A stretch of DNA of 64,000 nt from Kribbella jiaozuonensis (GCF_005233875.1 NZ_SZPZ01000004.1:1204376-1268375); one strand, 5' to 3'; shown: positions 43,950-53,203, numbered from the stretch's first letter. Notes: generated by a model from the sequence alone, not told the origin. A program made the numbers and translations.

Positions 43950-44002
43950 TCTCGTGAACGAGTTCTCCGGAATGTAAGACCCAGGTAAAGATTTACCTTT
44001 CG

Positions 44003-44191
44003 TCACCAATCGTCACCGCCATTGGCGGTGCGCGGTGCGAACCAGTCGTTACCGCCACGGAGCCAGTCGTTGCCGCCACCGGTGAACCAGTCGTTCCCGC
44101 CCGCGAACCAGTCGTTCCCCCCGTGGAACCAGTCGTTGCCGCCGGTGAACCAGTCGTTGCCGTTGTCGTTGCCGCGCGTCGTCTTCTGCAT
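44003..44191 (-). CDS. small tandem-repeat peptide with GNDWF repeats
   Basis: The ATG at 44191 follows AGAAGGG with good spacing, giving 62 residues. After a short head (MQKTTRGNDN) come six near-identical units: GNDWFTG, GNDWFHG, GNDWFAG, GNDWFTGG, GNDWLRG, GNDWFAP, then a tail ending GGDDW. Synonymous changes between the units suggest selection on the peptide rather than only DNA slippage. There is no signal peptide, Cys or membrane segment. Repeated Asn-Asp-Trp-Phe cores could be a modified-peptide precursor or a small binding scaffold; both are guesses. It diverges from a diguanylate cyclase gene. Confidence 0.65.
   Translation of the reverse strand: MQKTTRGNDNGNDWFTGGNDWFHGGNDWFAGGNDWFTGGGNDWLRGGNDWFAPRTANGGDDW
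44027..44160. repeat. tandem ~21-24 base repeats inside the small peptide gene
   Basis: The block GAACCAGTCGTTGCCGCC and close variants recur six times with 21- or 24-base steps, matching one 7- or 8-residue peptide unit each. The spacing is far too short for CRISPR. Confidence 0.8.
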
Positions 44192-44243
44192 GATTCTCGA
44201 CCCTTCTGGAATGACCAACTGATGGAATGACCCGGACACGGGG

Positions 44244-44272
44244 GTGACCAGACGTGAACAGGTCGTTACGAT
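44244..44272 (+). promoter_or_regulatory. possible promoter of the diguanylate cyclase gene
   Basis: GTGACC at 44244-44249 and TACGAT at 44267-44272 are separated by 17 bases, a good sigma-70-like arrangement, 41 bases before the ATG at 44313. Confidence 0.4.
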
Positions 44273-44312
44273 GTACGCATAACCGCTCAGATCGACCGTG
44301 TGTGAGGCTCAT

Positions 44313-45680
44313 ATGATTCTGATCGGTCGGAGCAGCTGGGGGCCACCCCGGCAATGGAAGCTCTGGTCGTTGCCGAGGACCGCTCTGGCTTATGTGCTCG
44401 CGATTGATGTGATTGCGGTCACGATTACCACACTCGCGGTTCGGAGCACGGTGAGCGGGCCGAATTCCGGTGTGCGGCACTCCGAGTGGGTGGCATTCGT
44501 CGTCCTCGCCGTCGCCTCGACCCTGCACCTGGAGTGTGCCCGCGGAATCGAGCGCCGACGCGAGCTGGCGGCCAATACTTCACCGCACACGAACCTGAAG
44601 TGCCTGTGGATCTTCGCGGCCCTGCTGCTGCTTCCGCTGTCGCTGGTCATCCCGCTGGTCGTGCTGGCCTACGCCTACTCCTGGTTCCGCGTGTACGGGC
44701 GGACCGTTGCGCACCGCAAGGTGTTCTCCACGGCGACGTACATCCTGGCCAGCGCCGCCGCCGCGGCCGTGCTGCGCGCCGGCGGCCTGCTGACCGAGCC
44801 GCGGGTGCCCACGAGCCTCTGGTCACTGGTGATCGTCATCGCCGCGGCCGGGGTCTGGTGGCTGGTGAACTACGCGCTGGTGATCGGCGCCATCCTGCTC
44901 GCCTCTCCCGAAGCGACTGCGCGTGAGGCGCTCGGCGAGCTCTCAGACCAGCTGGTCGTGTGTGCCGGGCTCGGGCTCGGTGTAGCGATCGCTGCGGTCC
45001 AGTCGTCGTACCCATGGGTCGTCCCTGTACTCATGGTGACGGTGATGGCGCTGCACCGCGATCTGCTGCTTCCGCAGTACCAGCGGGCCGCTGGGACTGA
45101 CTCGAAGACCGGTCTGGCCACCTCGTCGTACTGGGCGAGCGCAGTGCCCGCCGAGCTGGCCCGTGCGGACACTCTGCGCAGCACTGTCGGTCTGCTCATG
45201 CTGGACCTCGACAAGTTCAAGGAGATCAACGACACCTACGGCCACCCGGCGGGTGACGAGGCGCTGCGTGCGGTCGGCGAGGCGATCCGGGCCGAGGTCC
45301 GGCACGGCGACCTGGTCGCACGGGTCGGCGGAGACGAGCTGGCGGTGCTGCTGCCCGGCGCGTCCGAGACCGAGGTGCTGGAGATCGCGGAGCGGATCAG
45401 AGCGCGGCTCGTCAGCCTCACGGTGTCGGTCGGTACGACGAGTGGCGGCACGGCGGCGATCAGCGGCGTACCGGCGTCGTTCGGTGCGGCGATCTACCCG
45501 CACGTCGCGAACACGATGGACCAGCTGGTCCTCGCCGCCGACGACGCGCTGCTGACGGCCAAGCGGTCCGGGCGCAACCAGATCGTGGCAGCCCTCCCGA
45601 ACCCGCCGGCCGTCACGGACCACGTCGACCACCTCGAGCAGTCAGAGCGGTCCGACTCGGATCACCACATCAACGACTGA
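44313..45680 (+). CDS. membrane diguanylate cyclase (GGDEF)
   Basis: The ATG at 44313 follows GAGG by 5 bases. About six to seven membrane helices fill residues 25-250. The C-terminal GGDEF domain starts near LMLDLDKFKEINDTYGHPAGDEAL, has active-site RVGGDELAVLLPGA, and an inhibitory I-site RxxD (RHGD) exactly five residues upstream. The enzyme should make cyclic di-GMP under product feedback. Its 3' end overlaps the convergent oxidoreductase gene by 11 bases. Confidence 0.9.
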   Translation: MILIGRSSWGPPRQWKLWSLPRTALAYVLAIDVIAVTITTLAVRSTVSGPNSGVRHSEWVAFVVLAVASTLHLECARGIERRRELAANTSPHTNLKCLWIFAALLLLPLSLVIPLVVLAYAYSWFRVYGRTVAHRKVFSTATYILASAAAAAVLRAGGLLTEPRVPTSLWSLVIVIAAAGVWWLVNYALVIGAILLASPEATAREALGELSDQLVVCAGLGLGVAIAAVQSSYPWVVPVLMVTVMALHRDLLLPQYQRAAGTDSKTGLATSSYWASAVPAELARADTLRSTVGLLMLDLDKFKEINDTYGHPAGDEALRAVGEAIRAEVRHGDLVARVGGDELAVLLPGASETEVLEIAERIRARLVSLTVSVGTTSGGTAAISGVPASFGAAIYPHVANTMDQLVLAADDALLTAKRSGRNQIVAALPNPPAVTDHVDHLEQSERSDSDHHIND

Positions 45681-46644
45681 CGCTGATCAGCGCCTTGCCT
45701 CGCAGGGTGCGGTGTTCCAGCGCCCGGTGCGCGTCGGCTACGTGGTCCAGGTCGTAGAGCTGGTCGATGACCGGACTGAGGTCATCGGCGGCCGCGCGGG
45801 CGATGACGTCGGCGCCGGTGATTGTGGTGGTGGTCGAGTCGGCGCGGAGATCCATGATGCCCTTCACGGTGACGCCGCGGCGGGCGGCTTCGGCGGGATC
45901 GATCGCGGCGAAACCGCCGCTCGGTGCGCCGTGGGCGGAGAACCAGCCGCCGTCCTTGACCACGCTGAACGCGGCCGCGCCGAGTTCGCCGCCGGCGCCT
46001 TCGAAGATGATGTCGGCGCCCCGGTTGTTCGTTGCCCCGAGCACCAACTTCTCCCAGGACGGCTTGCTGTAGTCGATCAGTACGTCGGCGCCCTGGGCGC
46101 GGCTCAGCTGGAGCTTCTCGTCGCCACGGGCCGCTGCGATCACGTGTGCGCCGGCCTTGTGGGCCAGCTGGATCAGGAGCAGGCCCATGCCGCCGGCCGA
46201 GGCAGTGATCAGAACGTCCTGGCCGGTCATCGACGGTGCGAGTTGCTCGAGCATGAGCGCGGTCAGCCCGTCGCCGTACACAGCGACCGCGGTCTGTAGG
46301 TCCAGCTCGGGTGGCACCTCGACCAGGTCGGTCGTGGTGAGGGCGAGCTCGGCGTGAGCGCCGAAGCCGATCGTGCGGCCGACGACGGTCTTGCCGATCC
46401 AGTCGGTCGGTACGTCGGGACCGACCGCGCGGACCCGGCCGCCGAGCGTGCCGCCCGGGACGTACGGCGGCTCGACGTCGAAGAACTTGCCGTGCTGACC
46501 GCGGCGGATCGCGGTGTCGACGAAGATGACGTCCGCGATCCCTACCTCGACGAGCATCTGGCCGGCTCCGGGCTCGGGATCCGGGAGGTCGCGGGTCTCG
46601 ATCACGTCCGGGTCGCCGAACTCGGTGACTACTGCTGCACGCAT
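45670..46644 (-). CDS. MDR-superfamily quinone reductase-like oxidoreductase
   Basis: The 324-residue zinc-free medium-chain reductase has the N-terminal GroES-like part (MRAAVVTEFGDPDVIETRDL), VPGGTLGGRVRAVG, and the NADPH Rossmann motif ASAGGMGLLLIQLAHKAGA. It lacks the zinc-ligand cysteines. Family members reduce quinones or enones. Upstream lies a MerR-like operator in a long-spacer promoter, suggesting induction by oxidative or drug stress. Confidence 0.9.
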   Translation of the reverse strand: MRAAVVTEFGDPDVIETRDLPDPEPGAGQMLVEVGIADVIFVDTAIRRGQHGKFFDVEPPYVPGGTLGGRVRAVGPDVPTDWIGKTVVGRTIGFGAHAELALTTTDLVEVPPELDLQTAVAVYGDGLTALMLEQLAPSMTGQDVLITASAGGMGLLLIQLAHKAGAHVIAAARGDEKLQLSRAQGADVLIDYSKPSWEKLVLGATNNRGADIIFEGAGGELGAAAFSVVKDGGWFSAHGAPSGGFAAIDPAEAARRGVTVKGIMDLRADSTTTTITGADVIARAAADDLSPVIDQLYDLDHVADAHRALEHRTLRGKALISVSR

Positions 46645-46683
46645 ATCTGCACTCTTTCCGGTTGTCTTCGGGGTTCCGAGAGT

Positions 46684-46709
46684 GCAACCTCAACGTTGGT
46701 TCAGGTCAA
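46684..46709 (-). promoter_or_regulatory. MerR-type operator and promoter of the oxidoreductase gene
   Basis: On the minus strand TTGACC (46704-46709) is followed by the dyad ACCTGAAC-CAAC-GTTGAGGT (46687-46706; arms match at 7 of 8 bases) and then the -10 region after ~19 bases. The layout resembles MerR/SoxR-controlled promoters. Confidence 0.5.
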
Positions 46710-46748
46710 GCTCGGGAAGTGTCGGTGGTCCGGCGTACTGTGCTGGGC

Positions 46749-49622
46749 ATGCTCGACGCCGTCTTCGTCCCGGCCGACCCGCCGCGCGCGGGCCGGTTGG
46801 CGCTGTACGGCGACCTCGCCGAGGCCGGCGAGGAGGCGAACGGCACGGTCGAGCTCGTCCTCCCGCGCGGCTCGACGGTCCGCCGTACGACGGTCCCCGC
46901 GCGCCTGCTGTCCATTACCGAGCTGTTGGCCCGGCTGACAGCTCCGGACGACGGCGGCTCGGGTGGGGTCGGCTCGGATCCGGGTGGGGTCGGCTCGAGT
47001 GCGGGTCGGGACGGCTCGCCTCGGGGGGTGGGCTCGGCTAGTTGGGGTGCCTGGCGGGCGGCTGGGTTGGCGGGGTTGGTGCTGATCGGGCGTGGGCGGC
47101 TGGTGCCGGATCGCAGTCCGGACGGGTACGGCGCGTGGCGCGTCGCTCCGCTCGATCCGCTGGACCGCGCCTGGCTGCGGAACCTGGGCGCCGCCATGCC
47201 GGCGTACGGTCACGCGCTGCCCATCGAGGGCACCAGGCCTGTCCGGCTGGTCGACCCCCAGCAACTCGTGCGTGCCTTCTGGGATGCGCTCGCCGACACC
47301 ATCGTCCGTACGCCTTCTGCCGCCATCGCCGGGCGTCCCGGCGCGGCGCCGTTCGCGGCCGTGGACCCGATTGCGCCCGGACCGTCGGGCTGGCTCGACG
47401 AGACCGCCCTCGCCGAGGAGGCCGGCGCACGCCTCGTGCTCCGGATCGAACCACCCGAGCTGCCTGAGGAGTCGTTCCGCGGCGTCCTGCAGTTGCGAAG
47501 CGGGCTCGACCCGAGCCTGCTGGTCGACGTCGCAGACATGTGGAACGCACCAGCCGCCGTACTGACAGCCCTCGGCGAGCGTGCGGAGACCGATCTCCTC
47601 CTCGCTCTCCGCCGCGGAGCTCGAGTCTGGCCTCCGCTGGGAGCCGCGCTCCGCGACGCGGCGCCGGAAGAGGTCGGGATCGACGACGTGGCGTTGGACG
47701 AGCTGGCCGAAGGGAGTAGCGAGCTCGAGGGCGCCGGGATCGAGGTGCTCTGGCCGACCGACCTCTTCGCGGGTGAGCTGGCTGTCCGCGGCTCCGTCGC
47801 CACGCCGACTCCGGGCGCGATCACCGGGCCGGACTTCAGCCTCAACGACCTGGTCGCGTTCCGCTGGCGTCCGACGCTCGACGGCAAGGACCTGACCGAG
47901 GCCGAGGTCGGTGCACTCGCGGAAGCCAAGCGGCCGATGATCAGGATGCGCGGCCGCTGGATCCGCGTCGACCAGGACGTCGTACGCCGCCTCCGCAACG
48001 GCTCGACCCGCAAACTCACCGGCGCCGAAGCGCTCGGCGCGGCGCTGACCGGGACCATCGATGTCGACGGCGAGCTCGTTCCGTTTGATGCGGACGGTTC
48101 GCTGGCCGCGATGCTCGCCCGGCTGCGGACGGCCGAGGAGCCGGCTCCGTTCACCGATCCGGTCGGCCTGCGCGCGACCCTCCGTGACTACCAGCGCCGC
48201 GGCGTCGCGTGGATGGCGCAGCTCGCGAATCTCGGCCTCGGCGGCTGCCTCGCCGACGACATGGGCCTGGGTAAGACGATCCAGGTGATCGCGCTGCATC
48301 TGCAGTTGGAGCGACGCGGCCCGACGCTGGTCGTCTGCCCGTCGACCTTGCTCGGCACGTGGGAGCGCGAGTTCGAGCGGTTCGCCCCCGACGTACCGAC
48401 GCGGCGCTATCACGGCGCAGGCCGGACGCTCAGCGACATCGCGCCCGACGAGGTGGTGCTGACGACGTACGGCGTGGTGCGTCAGGACCACCGCGTTCTC
48501 GGCGAGGTGGCGTGGGGCCTGGTCGTCGCGGACGAGGCTCAGCACGCGAAGAATCCGTTGTCCCGCACGGCTCGCGCGTTGCGAACGTTGCCCTCAGCAA
48601 CCAGGATCGCGTTGACCGGTACACCGGTGGAGAACCGTCTGTCCGAGCTGTGGTCGATCCTGGACTGGTCGGCGCCGGGGTTGCTCGGGACGCTCGACCG
48701 GTTCCGCCACGACGTCGCCGTACCCGTGGAGCGGTTCCATGACGAGGAGGCGACGGCGCGGCTGGCTCGGGTGACGCGGCCGTTCCTACTGCGGCGGAAG
48801 AAGAGCGATCCGGGGATTGCTCCCGAGCTTCCGCAGAAGTCCGAGCGCGATGTCGTCGTACCGCTGACTGTCGAGCAGGCCACGCTCTACCAGGCCGTGG
48901 CGAAGGAGACGCTCGCCAAGATCGAGGAGGCGGAGGGCATCGCTCGGCGTGGGCTGGTGCTCAGTCTGCTCACGCAGCTGAAGCAGGTGTGCAATCACCC
49001 GGCGCAGTTCCTGCACGAGCCCGGTCCGCTGGAGCGGCGCTCGGGCAAGCTCGCCGCGCTCGACGAGCTGCTCGACGTGATCCTGTCCGAGGGCGAGTCC
49101 GTGCTGATCTTCAGTCAGTACGTCGAGATGTGCCGGCTGATCGAGGCGCATCTGGCGGCGCGGCAGATCAAGTCGTTGTTCCTGCACGGCGGGATCGGGG
49201 TGAAGAAGCGCGAGCAACTGGTCCAGGAGTTCCAGGCGGGTGAGGCGCCGGTGTTCCTGTTGTCATTGAAGGCCGGTGGGGTCGGGCTGACGCTCACGCG
49301 AGCGACGCATGTCGTGCATTACGACCGTTGGTGGAATCCGGCGGTTGAGGATCAGGCGACCGACCGCGCTTATCGGATCGGTCAGGATCGTCCGGTGCAG
49401 GTGCATCGGCTTGTCACCGAGAACACGCTCGAGGACCGGATCTCGACGGTCATCAATGCGAAGCGGGACCTTGCCGATGCTGTGGTCGGATCGGGTGAGG
49501 CGTGGTTGAGCGAGCTGTCCGATTCTGAACTCACGGAGTTGGTCGAGCTGTCGACTACTCCGGCGAAATCGGGCTCGGCGAGTGCGTACAACCCTTCTGC
49601 TGTTGGGAAATCCGATGGCTGA
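46749..49622 (+). CDS. SNF2-family helicase/ATPase
   Basis: I use ATG 46749 (957 residues); GTG 46719 is an alternative. The N-terminal ~480 residues include the SNF2-associated bacterial region and a Gly/Ser linker (residues ~70-100). The motor has Walker A DDMGLGKTIQVIAL, box II DEAQHAKN, LTGTPVENRLSELWSIL, and a C-terminal lobe ending in motif VI with DRAYRIGQ. It is an ATP-driven DNA or RNA-polymerase remodeler of the RapA/HepA kind. It overlaps the SWIM gene by 8 bases. Confidence 0.92.
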   Translation: MLDAVFVPADPPRAGRLALYGDLAEAGEEANGTVELVLPRGSTVRRTTVPARLLSITELLARLTAPDDGGSGGVGSDPGGVGSSAGRDGSPRGVGSASWGAWRAAGLAGLVLIGRGRLVPDRSPDGYGAWRVAPLDPLDRAWLRNLGAAMPAYGHALPIEGTRPVRLVDPQQLVRAFWDALADTIVRTPSAAIAGRPGAAPFAAVDPIAPGPSGWLDETALAEEAGARLVLRIEPPELPEESFRGVLQLRSGLDPSLLVDVADMWNAPAAVLTALGERAETDLLLALRRGARVWPPLGAALRDAAPEEVGIDDVALDELAEGSSELEGAGIEVLWPTDLFAGELAVRGSVATPTPGAITGPDFSLNDLVAFRWRPTLDGKDLTEAEVGALAEAKRPMIRMRGRWIRVDQDVVRRLRNGSTRKLTGAEALGAALTGTIDVDGELVPFDADGSLAAMLARLRTAEEPAPFTDPVGLRATLRDYQRRGVAWMAQLANLGLGGCLADDMGLGKTIQVIALHLQLERRGPTLVVCPSTLLGTWEREFERFAPDVPTRRYHGAGRTLSDIAPDEVVLTTYGVVRQDHRVLGEVAWGLVVADEAQHAKNPLSRTARALRTLPSATRIALTGTPVENRLSELWSILDWSAPGLLGTLDRFRHDVAVPVERFHDEEATARLARVTRPFLLRRKKSDPGIAPELPQKSERDVVVPLTVEQATLYQAVAKETLAKIEEAEGIARRGLVLSLLTQLKQVCNHPAQFLHEPGPLERRSGKLAALDELLDVILSEGESVLIFSQYVEMCRLIEAHLAARQIKSLFLHGGIGVKKREQLVQEFQAGEAPVFLLSLKAGGVGLTLTRATHVVHYDRWWNPAVEDQATDRAYRIGQDRPVQVHRLVTENTLEDRISTVINAKRDLADAVVGSGEAWLSELSDSELTELVELSTTPAKSGSASAYNPSAVGKSDG

Positions 49623-50913
49623 CGAGGATCGGGTGCCGTGGCAGGGGTGGCGGCGGAAGGGTGAGGATGCCGGACTGCCGGCGGCGAAGGGGCCGGGGAG
49701 TCGGCGGCCGTTCGGGGCGACGTGGTGGGGTCGCGCGTGGTTGGAGGCGCTGGAGCAGCGGGCTCGGCTTGATCCGGGGCGGTTGTCGCGTGGGCGGTCG
49801 TACGCGCGGCGCGGGAGTGTTGTCGAGCTGACGGTCAGTCCGGGTGAGGTTGAGGCTGCAGTACAGGGCAGTCGCGTCACGCCGTACCAGGTGACGGTGC
49901 GGATCCGTGCGTTCTCGAGCGCCGAGTGGGACTCGGTGCTGGAGGTGGTCTCGGCGCAAATCGGTCGGGTCGCGGCGCTGCTGGATGGTGAGCTGCCGCC
50001 CGAGGTGATCGACGATGTGCGCGACGCGGGGCTCGAGCTTCTGCCCGGTGCTGGTGAGGTTCTTACGCACTGCACGTGTCCCGACTTTGCCGTTCCCTGC
50101 AAGCATTCCGCGGCGGTCTGCTACCTGATCACGGACGCGCTGGACGATGACCCGTTCGCCCTGCTTCTCCTCCGCGGCCGCCGCAAAGACGAACTCCTGG
50201 CCGCCCTCCGCACCCGCCGCGGCTCAACCGCCGCCCCGATCACGCCACCCCGCACTCCCCCACCCGCCGGCATCCCCGCAATAGCAGCCTTCGCCCGCCA
50301 CCTGACAGCTGGCCCAGCCCTCTCGTCGACGCCCGCCTCCTCCGAGCAGGATGCTCGGCGTGCGGCAGGGCCTGTGCCTGTGCCCACACCACCTAGACCG
50401 CTGGGAGCTCCGGGAGTGCCTGCAGCGGTGCGGGTGCTGGATCCGCCGCGGTCGTCCGGCGTCGACGTACGCGATCTGGTTGCACTGGCAACCGACGCCG
50501 CCCAACGCGCCTGGGAGCTGGCATCCGGCGATGGAGACGGCGGCATCAACCTCACCTTCGAGCAGGACCTGGCCCGCAGAGCAGCCAAAGCCCTAGGTAC
50601 GCCGGACCTCGCCGACCTGGCCCACCGCGCCGGCATCTCTTCCCGCCGACTAACCACCTGGGCAGTCGCCTGGCGCGAAGCCGGCCCCGGCGGCCTCGCC
50701 GTAACCCTCGACGAGCCCCACGACGTCGACCCAGAAGCCCTCACCGAAGCCCTAGAGGCCCTCCCCGACGCCACCATCGAGTCCAACCGCCTGACCTCCG
50801 GCAAACTCCAACTCCGCCTGGGCCAGGACAACCTCTGGTACCGCTTCGACCAAGCCTTCAACGACTGGACCCTCACCCGCCCACCAGCGGCAGACCCCCG
50901 CGACCTCCTCTAA
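49615..50913 (+). CDS. SWIM zinc-finger protein
   Basis: The 432-residue protein has GATWWGRAWLEALEQ near the start and a SWIM motif CTCPDFAVPCKH (C-x-C-x6-C-x-H) near residue 145. A proline-rich linker and a helical C-terminus follow. SWIM proteins are routinely encoded beside SNF2 helicases in bacteria and are thought to provide DNA or protein contacts. The 8-base overlap with the helicase gene supports a joint complex. Confidence 0.9.
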   Translation: MADEDRVPWQGWRRKGEDAGLPAAKGPGSRRPFGATWWGRAWLEALEQRARLDPGRLSRGRSYARRGSVVELTVSPGEVEAAVQGSRVTPYQVTVRIRAFSSAEWDSVLEVVSAQIGRVAALLDGELPPEVIDDVRDAGLELLPGAGEVLTHCTCPDFAVPCKHSAAVCYLITDALDDDPFALLLLRGRRKDELLAALRTRRGSTAAPITPPRTPPPAGIPAIAAFARHLTAGPALSSTPASSEQDARRAAGPVPVPTPPRPLGAPGVPAAVRVLDPPRSSGVDVRDLVALATDAAQRAWELASGDGDGGINLTFEQDLARRAAKALGTPDLADLAHRAGISSRRLTTWAVAWREAGPGGLAVTLDEPHDVDPEALTEALEALPDATIESNRLTSGKLQLRLGQDNLWYRFDQAFNDWTLTRPPAADPRDLL

Positions 50914-50950
50914 GCTCCCCGACGTACGTTCCTGGGGAGGATCCATCACC

Positions 50951-51847
50951 ATGCGCCGATTCACGGCCGCCGTAGCAATCGTCTTGCTCAGCCTGACCGC
51001 CTGCGACAGCCACACCACACAGCAGGTCCTGCCTTCACCGGCCCCAACCGGAAACCTGTGCGAGCGATTGGCCCCGCATCTTCCCGGCCGTTGGACAGCC
51101 GCGGCAGCAGGTCCCCGCGTCAGCGCGCCGCTCGCGGACAGCTGCTCGCTGGTCGACGCAACGCAGGCGATCCATCAGGTCCGGGTTTCTTTGGCAGCCA
51201 TCACCGTCACCGACGCGCAATTCGCAGCTTCGCGCAAGACCGACGCCGCTTGGGTCAGCGGGATGGGATACGCCGCCAAGGTCGTCGACGGCGGAATCGG
51301 ACCAGGCTCGTGGGCGGTCAACCCAGCAGCAGCCGCCCCTTGGCTCGTGTTCCGCGCCGGCAACCGTCCGATCGAGTTGCGCGTACTGAACGACGGCTCG
51401 GGCACGCTGGACGAACTCCGATCCATCGCGCAAACGATCCTCACGCTCCCCGGCGGACTTCCCACCGCCCCGGCGGTCATCGCGCAGCCGGCGTGTGCCC
51501 GCGGTACTGCTGCCGCCGAGAAGTTGCTCGGCGAGAAGGCGGTGCTGCGACGAGACACCGTGGCTGACGGCTACCTGTCATGCCAGTGGGGTTCGGCAAC
51601 AGGCTCGGTCGCGGTCCGATCCGGCGGCCAGGGCTCGGATCCTTCGCTCGACTTCGGCTACATGAAGGACAGTCCCTACGCGCACCCGGTGAGTGTCGGC
51701 GCCGAAGGCTGGCAGCAAACAGGCGGCCAGCTGGTGTTCCGCACCGCCAAGAACGCGTACGTCGAACTGCTCGCGACGCCCGACAGCATCCTGCGCCCAG
51801 CTGGAATCGTCACGCTCGCGCGGGCGATCGCGCCGGCGTACGGCTGA
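50951..51847 (+). CDS. secreted lipoprotein, DUF3558-like
   Basis: The 298-residue lipoprotein has its lipobox at LSLTAC, Cys18. The mature part has two similar halves, each with a pair of cysteines and a glycine-rich sheet pattern (CERLAPHLPGRW, DSCSLVDAT; CARGTAAAEKLLGEKAVL, YLSCQWGS), as in DUF3558-type actinobacterial lipoproteins. The function is unknown. It is convergent with the DUF1801 gene, one base apart. Confidence 0.75.
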   Translation: MRRFTAAVAIVLLSLTACDSHTTQQVLPSPAPTGNLCERLAPHLPGRWTAAAAGPRVSAPLADSCSLVDATQAIHQVRVSLAAITVTDAQFAASRKTDAAWVSGMGYAAKVVDGGIGPGSWAVNPAAAAPWLVFRAGNRPIELRVLNDGSGTLDELRSIAQTILTLPGGLPTAPAVIAQPACARGTAAAEKLLGEKAVLRRDTVADGYLSCQWGSATGSVAVRSGGQGSDPSLDFGYMKDSPYAHPVSVGAEGWQQTGGQLVFRTAKNAYVELLATPDSILRPAGIVTLARAIAPAYG

Positions 51848-51848
51848 G

Positions 51849-52181
51849 TCAACGGGCAGCGACGAAGGCCTGGGTGAGGCGGGTGATGAGGTCGTACGGG
51901 ATCGGTTTGTTGAGAGGGAACTTCAGCGTGCCTTTGCCGGAGCGGTACGGGTCGATCGCGGTGGCCAGGGCGTCGTCGAGCGGTGGGAGGGGGTAGACGG
52001 CGATGTGCGCCTTCCAGCCGCTGAAGTACATCAGTGGCTTGTCGTCGAGGGTGATCGTGGGGATCTGGTAGCTGATCTTCTCGCCGGCCCCGGGTGCGGC
52101 GGCGTGGATTGTGCGGCGTACCTGTTCCAGGACCTCGCGGACTTCCTCGGGGAGCGACGCGATGTACTCGTCGACTGTCAT
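51849..52181 (-). CDS. DUF1801 (YdhG-like) protein
   Basis: The 110-residue protein matches the DUF1801 pattern: VDEYIASLPEEVREVLEQVR, then EKISYQIPTI, MYFSGWKAHIAVYPLPP, and the lysine-rich KGTLKFPLNKPIP. The fold resembles frataxin; a Bacillus member has been linked to iron handling. It overlaps the esterase gene by 4 bases, on the same strand. Confidence 0.88.
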   Translation of the reverse strand: MTVDEYIASLPEEVREVLEQVRRTIHAAAPGAGEKISYQIPTITLDDKPLMYFSGWKAHIAVYPLPPLDDALATAIDPYRSGKGTLKFPLNKPIPYDLITRLTQAFVAAR

Positions 52182-53155
52182 ACGCGGCGCAGGGTTGTGT
52201 GTTCTTCAAGGGCCGGGATGAGGTTTTCGGCGATCTTGGCGTGGCCGGACACCGTGGGGTGGACCTGGTCGGTGCAGTCGTCCTCGGTGATCCAGCCCGT
52301 GGAGTCGATGTAGACGAGGTTGGGGTCGTCGAGGGACTTCACCGCGGCCTCGATCGTGTCAGCGTGTTTTCCGTTGAACGGTGGCAGGGACACGATCGTC
52401 GTGTCCGGGTACGCCGCGCGCACCCGCCGTACGTAGGCCGCGTACTCCTCGACCTCCAGCGTCGGATCGTTCACGCCGAGGTTGAGGACGACCACGTCGG
52501 ACGGCTCGACCCGTTCGGCCGGTGAGCCGGCGAAGTTCCAGCCGAAGGAGTCGACGCCGGCGGGCACCTCGCCGTTCCCCGGCTTGCTGATCCCCTGGCT
52601 GCCGAACCCGACCTGGTACGACGTCGCGCCGAACGCCCGCGCGGTCAGATACGCGTACGTCGTCGTACCGTCTGCGCCCTCGGACTCCGGGTGCACGCTC
52701 AACGACCGCACGCCCTGTGTGATCGAGTCGCCGTAGAACTCGATCCGCGGACCGCTCGGCCGACCGCTCAGCCGGAGCCGCGCGTTCACGTCGAGCACGA
52801 GGCCGGCGAACACGACCGCACACTCGAACGGCGGATTCCACCGGTTCGCGTGCTCGTTCACGTCCTTGACCACGACCTCGACCCGGTGCCGCCCGTCCGG
52901 CGCCGACAGCTCGACCACCGGCCCGTCGATCACGTGCAGCACCGGCTCGCCGTCGTCGACCGTGATCCACAGATGCGGCGCAACCGTGAGCCCGTCGGTG
53001 TCGAACAGCAGCTGCAGCCGCTCACCGGCGTACGAGAACGAGATCCGCGAACCGGAGTTCACAGTGATCGCCACACCGGGCTGGTGACCCCACTGTCCTT
53101 CCAGGACGATGCGCGGATCGGACGGGGCGACGACCTCGCCAGGCTCGAACGGCAC
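52178..53155 (-). CDS. SGNH/GDSL esterase, two-domain CE2-like
   Basis: The 325-residue protein has an N-terminal beta-sandwich (residues ~1-120, SRISFSYAGERLQLLFD) and a C-terminal SGNH hydrolase: block I FYGDSITQG with the nucleophile Ser, GFGSQGISKPG for block II Gly, NLGVND for block III Asn, and DQVHPTVSGH for the Asp/His pair. The arrangement recalls carbohydrate esterase family 2. No signal peptide is visible, so it appears cytoplasmic. It overlaps the DUF1801 gene. Confidence 0.85.
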   Translation of the reverse strand: MPFEPGEVVAPSDPRIVLEGQWGHQPGVAITVNSGSRISFSYAGERLQLLFDTDGLTVAPHLWITVDDGEPVLHVIDGPVVELSAPDGRHRVEVVVKDVNEHANRWNPPFECAVVFAGLVLDVNARLRLSGRPSGPRIEFYGDSITQGVRSLSVHPESEGADGTTTYAYLTARAFGATSYQVGFGSQGISKPGNGEVPAGVDSFGWNFAGSPAERVEPSDVVVLNLGVNDPTLEVEEYAAYVRRVRAAYPDTTIVSLPPFNGKHADTIEAAVKSLDDPNLVYIDSTGWITEDDCTDQVHPTVSGHAKIAENLIPALEEHTTLRRV

Positions 53156-53203
53156 AGCACACTCCTTGTGGTCGGGTTTGCTGTGCCATTCTGCCTGGCG
53201 AGC

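Noticed and set aside
43983..43998. AGGTAAA-GA-TTTACCT hairpin after the repeat-peptide gene
   Set aside because: The stem is AT-rich with no T tract on the relevant strand, so I do not call it a terminator.
44027..44160. Short regular repeats that could suggest a CRISPR array
   Set aside because: The period of 21-24 bases equals the peptide repeat; there are no unique spacers.
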